From positions 62,001 to 126,000 of the forward strand of contig NZ_JAFBBG010000004.1 in the NCBI RefSeq assembly GCF_016907055.1: a DNA stretch of 64,000 nucleotides, in the 5' to 3' direction. Shown here piece by piece: positions 26,077 to 34,703 of the stretch (position 1 is its first letter; the number at the start of each line of letters is the position of its first letter). The notes beneath the pieces are model-generated. The model did not search any database. It saw only the letters and a program-made list of their open reading frames with translations, and was not told where the DNA came from. The stretch comes from Paracholeplasma morum (GTDB taxonomy: Bacteria > Bacillota_I > Bacilli_A > Acholeplasmatales > UBA5453). A program made the translations under genes and the position numbers.

Positions 26077-27360
26077 TTAAACTTCTTTAACGCTTGCAGC
26101 CAATAAATCGATTGCTTTATTGAATGAAACTTCATTCACGATTGCTGTAACATCTAGTTGAGCTTTAACTTGTTCAACGGTTAATTTATACATATCTGCA
26201 ATTTCTTGATACTTAGCATTGATTTCTTCTTCAGATGCCGTTAAGTTTTCTTTTTGAGCTACTGCTTCGATTACTAAGCTTGTCAATACTCTGTCTTTAG
26301 CTTGTTTAGCCATTTCAGTATTGAATTGTTCCATAGTTAATCCGTTTAATTGGACAAACATTTCAAAATCAATCTTGTATTGTTTAGCTTGGTTTTCTAC
26401 GTTTGATCTAAGTTGTTTGATTTCTTGTTCGATCATTTCTTCAGGAATGTCTACTGTTGCATTATCGCAAGCAAACTTAACTGCTGATCCAACAATGCGG
26501 TCATTTTCTTGAGTTTCTTTTCTAGCTTCAATGGATTTTTTCACATCAGCTTTTAGTTCTTCAACTGTATTGATACCATCACGTTTTAAGTTAGCTACGA
26601 ATTCATCGTTTAGGGTTTCACCTTTAGCGATCTTGATTTCATGTAATACTACCTTAAATACAGCATCTTTGCCAGCTAAGTTTTCTGCTTGGTATTGATC
26701 AGGGAATTTAACGTTAACGTCTCTTGTTTCACCAATCTTCATACCTAACATACCTGTTTCAAAACCAGGAATGAATTGGTTTGAACCGATTACTAGTTCG
26801 TAGTTATCAGCTTTACCACCATCAAATGGAACGCCGTCTACTGAACCTTCAAAATCAAAGATTGCAGTGTCGCCTTCTTCAAGAATGTCAGTTTCTTTGG
26901 CTTCTAATGAAGCATTTTGGTTTAATAAACCTTGGATTTCTTGGTCTACTTCTTTGTCAGTGGCAACTAAATCTTTAGCTTTAACTTCTACGCCTTTATA
27001 GTCGCCTAAAACAACTTCTGGTTTGATTGGGACAATAATTGATAATTCAAAAGATTCGCCTCTTTTGATTGAATTAAAGTCTAAATCTATTTGTGGTTCA
27101 CCAACAACAACGATTGATTTTTCATCGAAAATGTGTTGATATAAGTGACCAATAACATGGTTTAATGCATCTTCATATAATGATTCTACACCAAATTTTT
27201 GTTCGAATATAGTTCTTGGAACTTTGCCTTTTCTAAACCCTTTAACTTCAACATTTTGAACTGCCTTTTCAAATGAATGGTCTAATCCATGTTCGAATTC
27301 GTGAGGGGTTACTTCAAATGTAAATTTTGCACGATTGGTTGATATTTTTTCAAATTTCAT
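26077..27360 (-). CDS. tig: Trigger factor
   Basis: 427 residues, full length. N-terminal ribosome-binding domain with the signature GFRKGKVPR (residues 42-50), the PPIase domain (about 150-245; GDTAIFDFEGSVDGVPFDGG), and a C-terminal helical chaperone domain. It binds nascent chains at the ribosome exit. It has its own promoter (TTTACA-16-TATAAT with TG) and terminator. No anomalies. Confidence 0.98.
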   Translation of the reverse strand: MKFEKISTNRAKFTFEVTPHEFEHGLDHSFEKAVQNVEVKGFRKGKVPRTIFEQKFGVESLYEDALNHVIGHLYQHIFDEKSIVVVGEPQIDLDFNSIKRGESFELSIIVPIKPEVVLGDYKGVEVKAKDLVATDKEVDQEIQGLLNQNASLEAKETDILEEGDTAIFDFEGSVDGVPFDGGKADNYELVIGSNQFIPGFETGMLGMKIGETRDVNVKFPDQYQAENLAGKDAVFKVVLHEIKIAKGETLNDEFVANLKRDGINTVEELKADVKKSIEARKETQENDRIVGSAVKFACDNATVDIPEEMIEQEIKQLRSNVENQAKQYKIDFEMFVQLNGLTMEQFNTEMAKQAKDRVLTSLVIEAVAQKENLTASEEEINAKYQEIADMYKLTVEQVKAQLDVTAIVNEVSFNKAIDLLAASVKEV

Positions 27361-27384
27361 ATAATTTCCTCCTAAGCCTATTTA

Positions 27385-27412
27385 ATTATAGCATAACTAC
27401 GTTATTTGTAAA
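27385..27412 (-). promoter_or_regulatory. Promoter of tig
   Basis: TTTACA (27407-27412), 16 bases, TATAAT (27385-27390) with a TG one base before; AGGAGG lies upstream of the ATG. Confidence 0.75.
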
Positions 27413-27468
27413 TGTTTTTACCCTTTTTTTGGAATTTATGGTATTTTGTCTATATCTCATTCAAAAAT

Positions 27469-27509
27469 GATATAATATAATTAGTAAAAAAGATTAACCT
27501 GAATCTTTT
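27469..27509 (+). promoter_or_regulatory. Promoter and 5' leader hairpin of the anchored protease
   Basis: TGATATAAT (27468-27476) is an extended -10. Just after the expected start lies a perfect hairpin AAAAGATT/AATCTTTT (27488-27509) with a 6-base loop, then AAAAAAGGTG as ribosome binding site. Such a 5' hairpin may stabilise the mRNA. Confidence 0.55.
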
Positions 27510-27526
27510 AAAAAAGGTGTGATTTT

Positions 27527-28726
27527 ATGAAAAAATTCTTTGCTGTCATTCGCAATACATTCATCGTGCTTCTACTTTTATATGTCACAAGTAAATTTGT
27601 TGATATTCAAATAGAAGGCGTTAAATTAGATACCATATATGAGACTGCCGCAAAGCAAACTTACAAGTTTTTTGATTCTTTAGTTGATCAAATAAAGAGT
27701 GAGCCTGAAGTGACTGATTTCACAATCAGTTATGTCGAAGAAGATACTTATCGATTCGATTTGGTAATCAAATATGTCGATGAAAACGAATTGGTTTCCA
27801 TTAAAATATCCGACAAGACTTACACGGAATTTAATGTAGTTAAAGACAAGAAAACCATTAAAGTGAGTTTCACGGATGAAATTCAATTTGAACCTAATGT
27901 CCCTAACAAAACATTCAATATCCAATCAATAGAGTATATGCGTAATGAAACAGTTAAATCTTTAGAAAGCTCTGTTTCTGGCAATGCATTTAAATCTCTT
28001 GATATGGCGATTGTAGAAGAAAAGAAACAAAGTGTTGTCGGCATTCACAGCTGCAATAGAATTGGTTTTAGAACAGAATGTGTGGCTTGGGGTTCCGGTG
28101 TTATCTATGATAGTACACAAGAAACCATCGACCCTTTGATTGGTGATGATTACATCGAATATACATACTATATATTAACAAACTATCACGTTGTACACGG
28201 TTATTCTATTTTCGATATATACTATGATTCAGCGAGAATGGATACTCAAGCAACCTTAGTGGGTACCTATACAGAAAAAACCGATATCGCAATTGTAAAA
28301 CTGATTTCAAGAGAAACGTTAGTTGTACTAGATGATGATCAATTTACTACAAAAACTGCAGTCCCAATTTATCTAAATCAAACCGTATTTTCAGTTGGAT
28401 CACCTGGTGGTGTTCAAAACTTTAACCAATATAAAGTAGGTTTCATAAAAGATCTTGATTATTCAGTATTCCTAAAACCTGACCCCGAAAAGCCAAGTAC
28501 GTTATGTGCTACTGGTTGTGATTCCTTTTCAACCACAGCCGCTCTAGGCCAAGGCTCCAGTGGTGGCGCGATGTTTGACACTGTTGGTAACCTAATCGGC
28601 ATTCACTTTGCAGGTGATAAAGATAACCTTGAAAGTTATGAAGTCCATATGGCCACGGTACTAAAAGCGATCGATGAAATTATGGCAACCGAAACTGCTT
28701 CTAATGACAATTCCTACATAAATTAA
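27527..28726 (+). CDS. Membrane-anchored trypsin-like serine protease
   Basis: 399 residues. One N-terminal membrane segment (about 8-27), a linker domain of about 130 residues with no recognised fold, then a chymotrypsin-fold protease. The catalytic triad is His221 (LTNYHVVHG), Asp253 (KTDIAIVKL) and Ser345 (GQGSSGGAMF). The fold is of the S1C/DegP type (SVVGIHS, AWGSGVIYD), but no PDZ domain follows. Four cysteines in the protease part (SCN, ECV, LCATGCD) could form disulfides, which fits an extracellular location. It is monocistronic. Roles in surface protein processing are possible. Confidence 0.88.
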   Translation: MKKFFAVIRNTFIVLLLLYVTSKFVDIQIEGVKLDTIYETAAKQTYKFFDSLVDQIKSEPEVTDFTISYVEEDTYRFDLVIKYVDENELVSIKISDKTYTEFNVVKDKKTIKVSFTDEIQFEPNVPNKTFNIQSIEYMRNETVKSLESSVSGNAFKSLDMAIVEEKKQSVVGIHSCNRIGFRTECVAWGSGVIYDSTQETIDPLIGDDYIEYTYYILTNYHVVHGYSIFDIYYDSARMDTQATLVGTYTEKTDIAIVKLISRETLVVLDDDQFTTKTAVPIYLNQTVFSVGSPGGVQNFNQYKVGFIKDLDYSVFLKPDPEKPSTLCATGCDSFSTTAALGQGSSGGAMFDTVGNLIGIHFAGDKDNLESYEVHMATVLKAIDEIMATETASNDNSYIN

Positions 28727-28744
28727 AGCGAATTGAGATTAGAC

Positions 28745-28869
28745 TGACCCCTATTTAGTAGACAAATTAAAAAAACGATGCATGGATTACATCGTTATGA
28801 AGCGATAGATAAGAACATCTCTATAATTGAAGTTATGGAGGTGTTTTTCTATGCCAAACAAAGGGTTAT
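28745..28869 (+). mobile_element. Possible IS3/IS150-like left end fragment
   Basis: TGACCCCTATTTAGTAGACA (28745-28764) resembles the terminal inverted repeat of IS150-group elements. It is followed by a hairpin (AACGATG/CATCGTT, 28774-28797), GGAGGTG and an ATG at 28850 opening a short frame (MPNKG...). This is how an IS150 left end with its first gene start looks. The rest of such an element is absent; the sequence passes into tnpB debris. The assignment is by resemblance only. Confidence 0.4.
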
Positions 28870-29285
28870 TTGTCTTACAGCGAAAACTATCAATTACTGA
28901 AAAACAATCAACACTATCGTTACTTAAGTACGACACAAGCTCAAATGATCATTCGTAAAGTTGATGAAGCGACGAAAAATATCCCAATCGCTAGATTAAG
29001 AGACCGGATTAGCTATTTAGCTGAACAAATTGGTATAAAGACCCAAGTGATTAATGAAGCTTACACTTCAAAATCATCTTATCTAGACCAAGATGAGTTC
29101 GTAAAGGATGATTTTTCTCGTGTTAGAGTTAAAAGAGGGTTATATAAGAGTCAAAAAGGCATCATGATCAATAAACTTAAAACAGCCGTTTTAAGCGTGC
29201 AGATCAAAATGCCTCACTAAACACGATTCGAAAAGGTAATCCCGATGCCTTATGGATAGGGACTAAAGGTGTGAACACACCTTAA
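28870..29285 (+). pseudogene. Degenerate TnpB (IS200/IS605-type) remnant
   Basis: A 116-codon frame starting at TTG joins two distant parts of TnpB. The N-terminal-like part is LLKNNQHYRYLSTTQAQMII (the segment about 30-60 residues into TnpB). The C-terminal part is IPIARLRDRISYLAEQIGIK followed by EAYTSKSSYLD, the segment before the zinc-binding region. Roughly 250 central residues with the catalytic Asp and Glu are missing. After KKGIMIN-like residues the frame is broken; the true continuation (ADQNASLNTIRKGNPDALW, stop at 29283-29285) resumes in another frame after 26 extra bases (29173-29198). Not a functional nuclease or transposase. Confidence 0.75.
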
Positions 29286-29341
29286 CGTACATATTTGTTT
29301 GATATGTAGTCGTTTTAAATAAGACGATTTAGGTCGTTAAA

Positions 29342-29358
29342 AGGTGATTTATTCACCT
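29342..29358 (-). terminator. Short terminator of the copper operon
   Basis: AGGTGA/TCACCT stem around the copZ stop codon, followed by TTTT on the minus strand. A weak terminator. Confidence 0.5.
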
Positions 29359-29573
29359 CTTTGGTCTTCGACTTTAGTAAGTGTATAACCAACTTCTTCG
29401 ATGGAAGCTTTTAATGTATCAAAGCTAAGTGCTCTATCCACTTTGATAACTGCTTTATTCTCAGGAAGGCTTACTTCTACTTCGTTAACACCTTCTAATG
29501 ACTTCAATGCATCAGTCACATGTCTTTTACAATGTTGGCAACTCATGCCTGTGATAAATAATGTTTGGTTCAT
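29349..29573 (-). CDS. copZ: Copper chaperone CopZ
   Basis: 74 residues, a single heavy-metal-associated domain with the metal site GMSCQHC (residues 9-15). It carries Cu(I) to the CopA ATPase in the cytoplasm. The predicted ferredoxin-like fold is complete, with an acidic C-terminus (KVEDQRGE). It lies 4 bases after copA, as the last gene of csoR-copA-copZ. Confidence 0.93.
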   Translation of the reverse strand: MNQTLFITGMSCQHCKRHVTDALKSLEGVNEVEVSLPENKAVIKVDRALSFDTLKASIEEVGYTLTKVEDQRGE

Positions 29574-29577
29574 ATGT

Positions 29578-32019
29578 TTATCCTTTCTTTGGTTGAAACT
29601 TTTTTAATCTTAATGCGTTTAGTACAACAGAGACGCTTGAAAAACTCATCGCTGCTCCAGCAAGCATTGGGTTTAACAGTGGGCCATCAAAAAGGTATAG
29701 AATACCCATAGCCACTGGAATTCCTAATATGTTATAAATGAATGCCCAAAACAGATTTTCTTTAATGTTTTTGATGGTTTTTTTCGACAACTCGATGGCG
29801 ATGCTCACATCTCTTAAGTCGCTCTTCATCAATACGATATCTGCAGATTCCATCGCAACATCCGTGCCTGAACCTATGGCAAATCCAACATCGGATTGCG
29901 CCAGTGCTACTGCATCATTGATGCCATCTCCAACCATCGCCACATGATGTTTTTCAGATTGAAGTTTCATAACGATTTCGGACTTTTGATCTGGTAATAC
30001 TTCGGAGTATACATTTTTAATTCCCACAACAGATGCAATTGCTGAAGCGGTTTTTTGATTGTCTCCAGTAAGCATGTAAACCTCTATGTTTTGGGCTTTA
30101 AGTTGTTCAATAGCTTGTATGGAAGTTTCCTTAACTGTATCCTGTACGGCGATTAGCCCCGATAAGACTTCATCAATTATCACATACATTACGGTCTTGC
30201 CTTTTGAAGATAGTTCATCCGATATGACTTTTAGTTGACCTAGTTTGATCTTTTTATCGAGTAAGATTTTATCATTTCCGATTAAAAGTCTTTTATCATC
30301 TATTACTGCCTTGATGCCCTTACCAGGAATATTTTCAAATTGTTCGGTTTTCTTTAATCCAAACCCTTTTTCTTTCGCATAGGATAGGATTGCTTCGCCT
30401 AGAGGATGTTCGCTCTGTGATTCAGCACTAGCGACCCATTGTATTAATTGGTCTTCATGATACTGACCGGAGGTTAGAACATCGGTCACTTTAGGTTTGC
30501 CATTAGTAATCGTTCCGGTTTTATCTAAAACAACAGCGGTGATTTTATGAGCTTTTTCAAGAGATTCTCCGCTTTTAATAAGGATTCCATATTCTGCACC
30601 TTTTCCCGTACCAACCATAATAGCGGTAGGCGTAGCTAATCCAAGGGCACAAGGGCAAGCGATAACCAATACTGCAATCATTGTTTTCATCGAAAACTCA
30701 AATGATTCTCCCATAAGCATCCAGAATCCGAATGTGATGATTGCTAGAACTAATACAACAGGAACGAACACTGAAGATATTCTATCTGCAAGTTTTGCAA
30801 TTGGGGCTTTACTTGTTTGAGCATTTTCGACCAACTTGATGATTTGAGCGAGTGTTGAATCCTTTCCGACCTTGGTCGCTTTATAAAAGATTGACCCATT
30901 TTTATTCACACTGGCACCGATTATGACATCTCCTGTTGTTTTTTCAACTGGTATGGATTCTCCAGTTAACATCGACTCATCTACCGAGGTATTTCCTTCG
31001 ATTACGATGCCATCTACTGGCATCTTCTCTCCGGGTTTAACTTTTATAATATCTCCAGTTTGAACTTCTTCAATTTTAATGACTTGTTCTAAACCATTTA
31101 CGACTACAGTTGCATTTTTCGGTGCTAAATCCATCATTTTCTTGATTGCTTCTGACGTTTTACCCTTTGATACGGATTCAAAGTATTTACCTAGTAAAAT
31201 CATCGTGATGATTACAGCTGCAGATTCAAAATATAAATCCGCAGAATGGGTCATACCAAGACCAATTTCAAATAAGGTATATACACCATATAAAAATGCG
31301 GCTGATGTTCCTAAAGCAACCAATGAATCCATGTTAGGGTTTCTTAAGACAAGTGTTTTGAATCCAACTGTATAAAACTTATACCCAATGATTACCACTG
31401 GTAAGGTTAGAATCAATTGAATTAGCGCAAAATTGAATGGTTCCTCATGTGGCATGATAATCGTTGGCAATGGTAATCCAATCATGTGTCCCATCGATAT
31501 GTACAATAATGGTAACGTAAATAGTGCTGCTAATATGACTTTTAGTCTAAGGATTTTGATTTCTTGTTCCTTTTTGTGTTGGTGAATATCAGTGGTTTGT
31601 TCTTGAATCAACTTATACCCAGCAATAGAGACTTTCTTACTTAAGTCAGATGCGTTAAATTCGTTTGGATCAACCTTAACTACGAGTTTTTCAGTCATTA
31701 AGTTGACGTCGGCTTGTATGACTCCATCGGTTTTTTTAGCTGCCCGTTCAACTGCTTTACTACAAGCAGCACAAGTCATACCTTCCACAGTATATGAGAG
31801 TTCTTTTTGCATCAAAACCGCTTTATAACCAGCTTTTTTAACACCTATTTCAATATCGTCAACTGAGGTTTTAGAGTCGTCAAAAGTTACTTCCATTTGA
31901 TTGGTTATAAGATTAACTGAAACAGATTGTACACCCTCGACTTTTTTCGTTTGTCTTTCAACTGCATTTACACAAGATGCACAAGTCATTCCTTCAACTA
32001 AGAATGTTTTTTTCTTCAT
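29578..32019 (-). CDS. copA: Copper-exporting P1B-type ATPase
   Basis: 813 residues. Two N-terminal metal-binding domains (GMTCASC at 9-15 and GMTCAAC at about 77-83), then eight membrane helices with the ion-binding CPC motif [13 protein letters not shown], the phosphorylation site [10 protein letters not shown], the HP locus SEHPLGEAI, and the hinge [10 protein letters not shown]. The CPC plus C-terminal NLFWAFIYN and [15 protein letters not shown] helices identify a Cu(I) exporter (P1B-1). Its ATG overlaps the csoR TGA (ATGA). Together with csoR and copZ it forms a standard copper-efflux operon. Confidence 0.97.
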   Translation of the reverse strand: MKKKTFLVEGMTCASCVNAVERQTKKVEGVQSVSVNLITNQMEVTFDDSKTSVDDIEIGVKKAGYKAVLMQKELSYTVEGMTCAACSKAVERAAKKTDGVIQADVNLMTEKLVVKVDPNEFNASDLSKKVSIAGYKLIQEQTTDIHQHKKEQEIKILRLKVILAALFTLPLLYISMGHMIGLPLPTIIMPHEEPFNFALIQLILTLPVVIIGYKFYTVGFKTLVLRNPNMDSLVALGTSAAFLYGVYTLFEIGLGMTHSADLYFESAAVIITMILLGKYFESVSKGKTSEAIKKMMDLAPKNATVVVNGLEQVIKIEEVQTGDIIKVKPGEKMPVDGIVIEGNTSVDESMLTGESIPVEKTTGDVIIGASVNKNGSIFYKATKVGKDSTLAQIIKLVENAQTSKAPIAKLADRISSVFVPVVLVLAIITFGFWMLMGESFEFSMKTMIAVLVIACPCALGLATPTAIMVGTGKGAEYGILIKSGESLEKAHKITAVVLDKTGTITNGKPKVTDVLTSGQYHEDQLIQWVASAESQSEHPLGEAILSYAKEKGFGLKKTEQFENIPGKGIKAVIDDKRLLIGNDKILLDKKIKLGQLKVISDELSSKGKTVMYVIIDEVLSGLIAVQDTVKETSIQAIEQLKAQNIEVYMLTGDNQKTASAIASVVGIKNVYSEVLPDQKSEIVMKLQSEKHHVAMVGDGINDAVALAQSDVGFAIGSGTDVAMESADIVLMKSDLRDVSIAIELSKKTIKNIKENLFWAFIYNILGIPVAMGILYLFDGPLLNPMLAGAAMSFSSVSVVLNALRLKKFQPKKG

Positions 32020-32273
32020 CCGATCACCCTATCTAAAAGAACTTCTATTTCTTTGATTTTTTCTTCTGCATTATTGTTTTCAAAAGATTCCTTCACACAA
32101 TGGTTCAAATGTTCTGTGATAACTTGTTTTTGAGCTTTCTTCAAAAGCGCCATGGAAGCTTGGATTTGATTAGAAATGTCAATACAGTATCTTTGATCTT
32201 CAATCATCTTAATAACAGATTCGATTTGACCTTTTGTGATTTTTAGTGTTTTAAGTGCTTTATTATGTGTCAT
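32016..32273 (-). CDS. csoR: Copper-sensing repressor CsoR
   Basis: 85 residues from the ATG at 32271-32273 ([11 protein letters not shown]), behind AGGTGA; the frame could extend upstream through the operator, which is not credible. DUF156/CsoR family: the Cu(I) ligands are Cys in QRYCIDI, and His and Cys in LNHCV, giving the C-H-C set. Copper binding releases the repressor from DNA. It ends in TGA overlapping copA, which shows that TGA is a stop here. Confidence 0.93.
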   Translation of the reverse strand: MTHNKALKTLKITKGQIESVIKMIEDQRYCIDISNQIQASMALLKKAQKQVITEHLNHCVKESFENNNAEEKIKEIEVLLDRVIG

Positions 32274-32286
32274 ACGCTCACCTTTC

Positions 32287-32342
32287 ACCCCCCCCACTAG
32301 GGGGTACAGTAATATCATACATCAACATTGGATTAAATGCAA
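32287..32342 (-). promoter_or_regulatory. Promoter and CsoR operator of the copper operon
   Basis: TTGCAT (32337-32342), 17 bases, TATGAT (32314-32319). The G/C-rich inverted repeat GTACCCCCTAGTGGGGG (within 32287-32307) lies at about +1 to +20 and matches the known CsoR box pattern (TACCCC...GGGGTA). It stands out strongly in A+T-rich DNA. Confidence 0.85.
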
Positions 32343-32377
32343 GAAAAAAAGCCTATTTAGTAGGATTCTAAATGGCT
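32341..32377 (-). terminator. Terminator of the relQ-OYE unit
   Basis: AAGCCATTTAG and CTAAATAGGCTT pair, followed by T7 on the minus strand. Its U-tract touches the csoR -35 box. Confidence 0.85.
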
Positions 32378-33403
32378 TTAGTTCATGTTCTTATTGGCTC
32401 TAATATATTGTTCTGGCCATTCAATGGTTTCTCGAAGACGACTTGCAAATCTTAATGGGAAGTAAGGATCTCTTAGTGAAAGACGTCCAAAGTAGATTAA
32501 GTCTGCTTCGTTGGACTCTAAAACTCCATTTGCCATAATTGGATCTTCAATAAGTCCACCTGCAATGACGATCAATCCTGTTTCTTTTTTAATCTTTTTA
32601 GCAAAACTTAATTGATAGCCCGGATAATCATCTATCTTAAATGGTACAAGTCCACCCGAGGAGACATGAACAATGTCGATGGAACCTCTTGGTAAAGTCT
32701 TGATGATATCTGCCCATTCTTGAGGATGAATGCCCTCTTTAACGTAATCTTCAGCGCTAATTCTAAGCGAAATAGGCTTATCTTGTGGCCACTCTGAGCG
32801 AACCGCGTCAATGACTTCTTGTAGGAAACGACTTCTATTATGCATAGACCCACCATAGGCGTCAGTTCTAGTATTGGATAATGGTGAAATGAACTCGTGA
32901 ATTAAGTAGCCATGAGCTGCATGAATTTCTAATACATCAAAATTGGCCTCATTTGCACGTCGTGCAGCGTTCTTATAGGATTCAATAATATCTTTAATTT
33001 CGTCGACGGTAAGTGCTTTTGGCTCTTCATACTCCCCAAATGCAATCGCGCTTGGGGCTTTTTTAACAAGTGCAGCCTTGGATTTTCTGCCTGCATGATT
33101 GATTTGAATGCCCGCATAGGCATTGTGAGCATGAATTTGCTTAGTAATCCATCGTAAACCTTTAACGTGATCTTCTTCCCAAATACCTAAGTCGTTACTG
33201 GTGATTCTGCCATCCGGTTCGATGCCCGTGGACTCAACGAAAATCAACCCAATTTGTCCAATGGCTCTTGTGGCGTAGTGAACAACATGAAAGTCAGTTG
33301 CCATTCCCGTATCATCACTGCTATACATGCACATGGGAGGCATTACGATGCGATTTTTTAGTTTTAAGTCCTTAATTGTAAGGGGTGTAAACACATTTAT
33401 CAT
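32378..33403 (-). CDS. Old Yellow Enzyme family NADH:flavin oxidoreductase (YqjM-like)
   Basis: 341 residues, an FMN-dependent TIM-barrel ene-reductase. YqjM-class landmarks: the MPPMCMYS segment with redox-tuning Cys near residue 25, INHAGRK, the substrate-binding pair in EIHAAHGYLIHEF, SPLSNTRTDAYGGS, and GRLSLRDPYFPLRFA near the end. Such enzymes reduce activated double bonds of enals and quinones and act in oxidative stress. Its ATG overlaps the relQ stop (ATGA), so both genes are coupled. Substrate unknown. Confidence 0.93.
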   Translation of the reverse strand: MINVFTPLTIKDLKLKNRIVMPPMCMYSSDDTGMATDFHVVHYATRAIGQIGLIFVESTGIEPDGRITSNDLGIWEEDHVKGLRWITKQIHAHNAYAGIQINHAGRKSKAALVKKAPSAIAFGEYEEPKALTVDEIKDIIESYKNAARRANEANFDVLEIHAAHGYLIHEFISPLSNTRTDAYGGSMHNRSRFLQEVIDAVRSEWPQDKPISLRISAEDYVKEGIHPQEWADIIKTLPRGSIDIVHVSSGGLVPFKIDDYPGYQLSFAKKIKKETGLIVIAGGLIEDPIMANGVLESNEADLIYFGRLSLRDPYFPLRFASRLRETIEWPEQYIRANKNMN

Positions 33404-34101
33404 AAGCTATTCTCACTCTTTTCTATAGGAGCTTGATTACCTTCATCCAATCTATTTTTGATCTTTTGCATACGGATGTCTGTATCAGCAATAACCTCTG
33501 CACATTGTTTCAACTCTTCTTTTAGCGCTGGTAATATATCTAAGTCTTTTTTATATTTCATATCATGTTCAAGACTTGCCCAAAAGTCCATCGCAATCGT
33601 TCTAATTTGCACTTCTACACGAAGTTTTCGCTTAGAATCGCTAAAATAGACCGGTATTTCAATGGTCAAGTGCAAGCTTCTGTAGCCGTTGGGCTTTGGT
33701 TTTTTGATATAATCTTTGATTTGAACAAGTGTGACATCATCTTGTCTAACAAACATGTTGGCAATCTCGTATATATCGTCTACGTAAGTACATACAATAC
33801 GTACACCGGCGATATCATTAATTTGCTTAAGGTTATCAAGTGTCTTATCTAGCCCGTATCTACTCAATTTATCCAAAATGCTTTGGCTTTTTTTAATTCT
33901 TACTTTAATAAACTCAATCGGATTTCGGCTGTGTCTTAAGTTTAACTCGTCATTTAAGATTTCGAATTTCGTCTGAACTTCTCTCATTGCTGCGTAATAT
34001 GCCATCATGAGTTTTTTATATTCATCTTTACTATCTTGAAATTCGACAGGGGGTTGAATAGACATTTCTGTAAACAGGTTTTTTTCAAATTCTGCTGACA
34101 T
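33400..34101 (-). CDS. Small alarmone synthetase (RelQ/YjbM type)
   Basis: 233 residues, a single-domain (p)ppGpp synthetase with no hydrolase or TGS/ACT domains. The synthetase motifs are present: HSRNPIEFIKVRIK, INDIAGVRIVC, KPNGYRSLHLTIE and VEVQIRTIAMDFWASLEH. Length and C-terminal helices fit RelQ, which works as a tetramer and is controlled by transcription and by pppGpp. It ends in TGA within the ATG of the OYE gene. The pairing of an alarmone synthetase with a redox enzyme and, divergently, an iron-sulfur protein suggests a stress regulon. Confidence 0.93.
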   Translation of the reverse strand: MSAEFEKNLFTEMSIQPPVEFQDSKDEYKKLMMAYYAAMREVQTKFEILNDELNLRHSRNPIEFIKVRIKKSQSILDKLSRYGLDKTLDNLKQINDIAGVRIVCTYVDDIYEIANMFVRQDDVTLVQIKDYIKKPKPNGYRSLHLTIEIPVYFSDSKRKLRVEVQIRTIAMDFWASLEHDMKYKKDLDILPALKEELKQCAEVIADTDIRMQKIKNRLDEGNQAPIEKSENSL

Positions 34102-34129
34102 TGCTAGTACCTCGCCTTCCTCTATCTAT

Positions 34130-34194
34130 ATTATAACAAAGAAACATACATTTATAAATAAATGTGGTTCGAAAATTCTTTTACGATGTATAAT
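34130..34194. promoter_or_regulatory. Divergent promoters of relQ and the CDGSH gene around one palindrome
   Basis: Minus strand: TATAAT at 34130-34135 with TG upstream. Plus strand: TATAAT at 34189-34194 with TG upstream. Between them lies a perfect 18-bp palindrome, ACATTTAT-AA-ATAAATGT (34148-34165), over the -35 regions of both. A dimeric regulator bound here could control both directions. Confidence 0.6.
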
Positions 34195-34214
34195 GATTAT
34201 AAGGAGGTAGTACT

Positions 34215-34664
34215 ATGAAAATTGAAATAATGAAAGACGGTCCTTACAAAGTTATTGGTAGAATTCCATTAACTGAAAAGAAACTTACTGTTGTAGATGG
34301 TAAGACTGAAGTGGTAAAGATTAAGGATTATCCTAATGCTGAAACGACATATTTATGCCGTTGTGGAAAGAGTAAAAATGCTCCATACTGCGATGGAACA
34401 CACAAAACCTTTTTTGATGGAACCCTTCAAGCACCATATGGAAAGCAAACAGACCATATGATAAATGATCCAGAAATCGCAGTAATGCAAAATGAAATTA
34501 AAGGTGTTTCTGGTCCACTTTCAGTTAGTGGAGATGTCAAGGTTTATGATGGTGATACCCATTATGAACAAAAACCGAAAGTATCGTTGTGTCGCTGTGG
34601 CGCATCCAAAAATAAGCCATTTTGCGACGGTACACACCAAGCAATCGGATATAATGATAAATAA
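34215..34664 (+). CDS. CDGSH iron-sulfur protein with two cluster sites
   Basis: 149 residues. Two CDGSH-type motifs are intact: CRCGKSKNAPYCDGTH (about 48-63) and CRCGASKNKPFCDGTH (about 126-141), each with the three Cys and one His that hold a redox-active 2Fe-2S cluster. An N-terminal beta-rich domain (KIEIMKDGPYKVIGRIPL) resembles the domain that precedes CDGSH in many bacterial proteins. No membrane anchor, so cytoplasmic. It may store or transfer clusters or sense redox state. It is divergent from relQ and shares an operator-like palindrome with it. Confidence 0.92.
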   Translation: MKIEIMKDGPYKVIGRIPLTEKKLTVVDGKTEVVKIKDYPNAETTYLCRCGKSKNAPYCDGTHKTFFDGTLQAPYGKQTDHMINDPEIAVMQNEIKGVSGPLSVSGDVKVYDGDTHYEQKPKVSLCRCGASKNKPFCDGTHQAIGYNDK

Positions 34665-34670
34665 GATAAA

Positions 34671-34703
34671 AGCCTCAACAAGGATGACTTGTTGAGGCAT
34701 TTT
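34671..34703. terminator. Bidirectional terminator, end of the 11-gene operon
   Basis: GCCTCAACAAG (34672-34682) and CTTGTTGAGGC (34688-34698) form a perfect 11-bp stem with T-runs on both strands. It ends both the CDGSH gene and the long minus-strand operon. Confidence 0.92.

Noticed and set aside
28870-29220. Functional small TnpB or accessory protein
   Set aside because: The catalytic core is deleted and the C-terminus is frameshifted, so it is a remnant.
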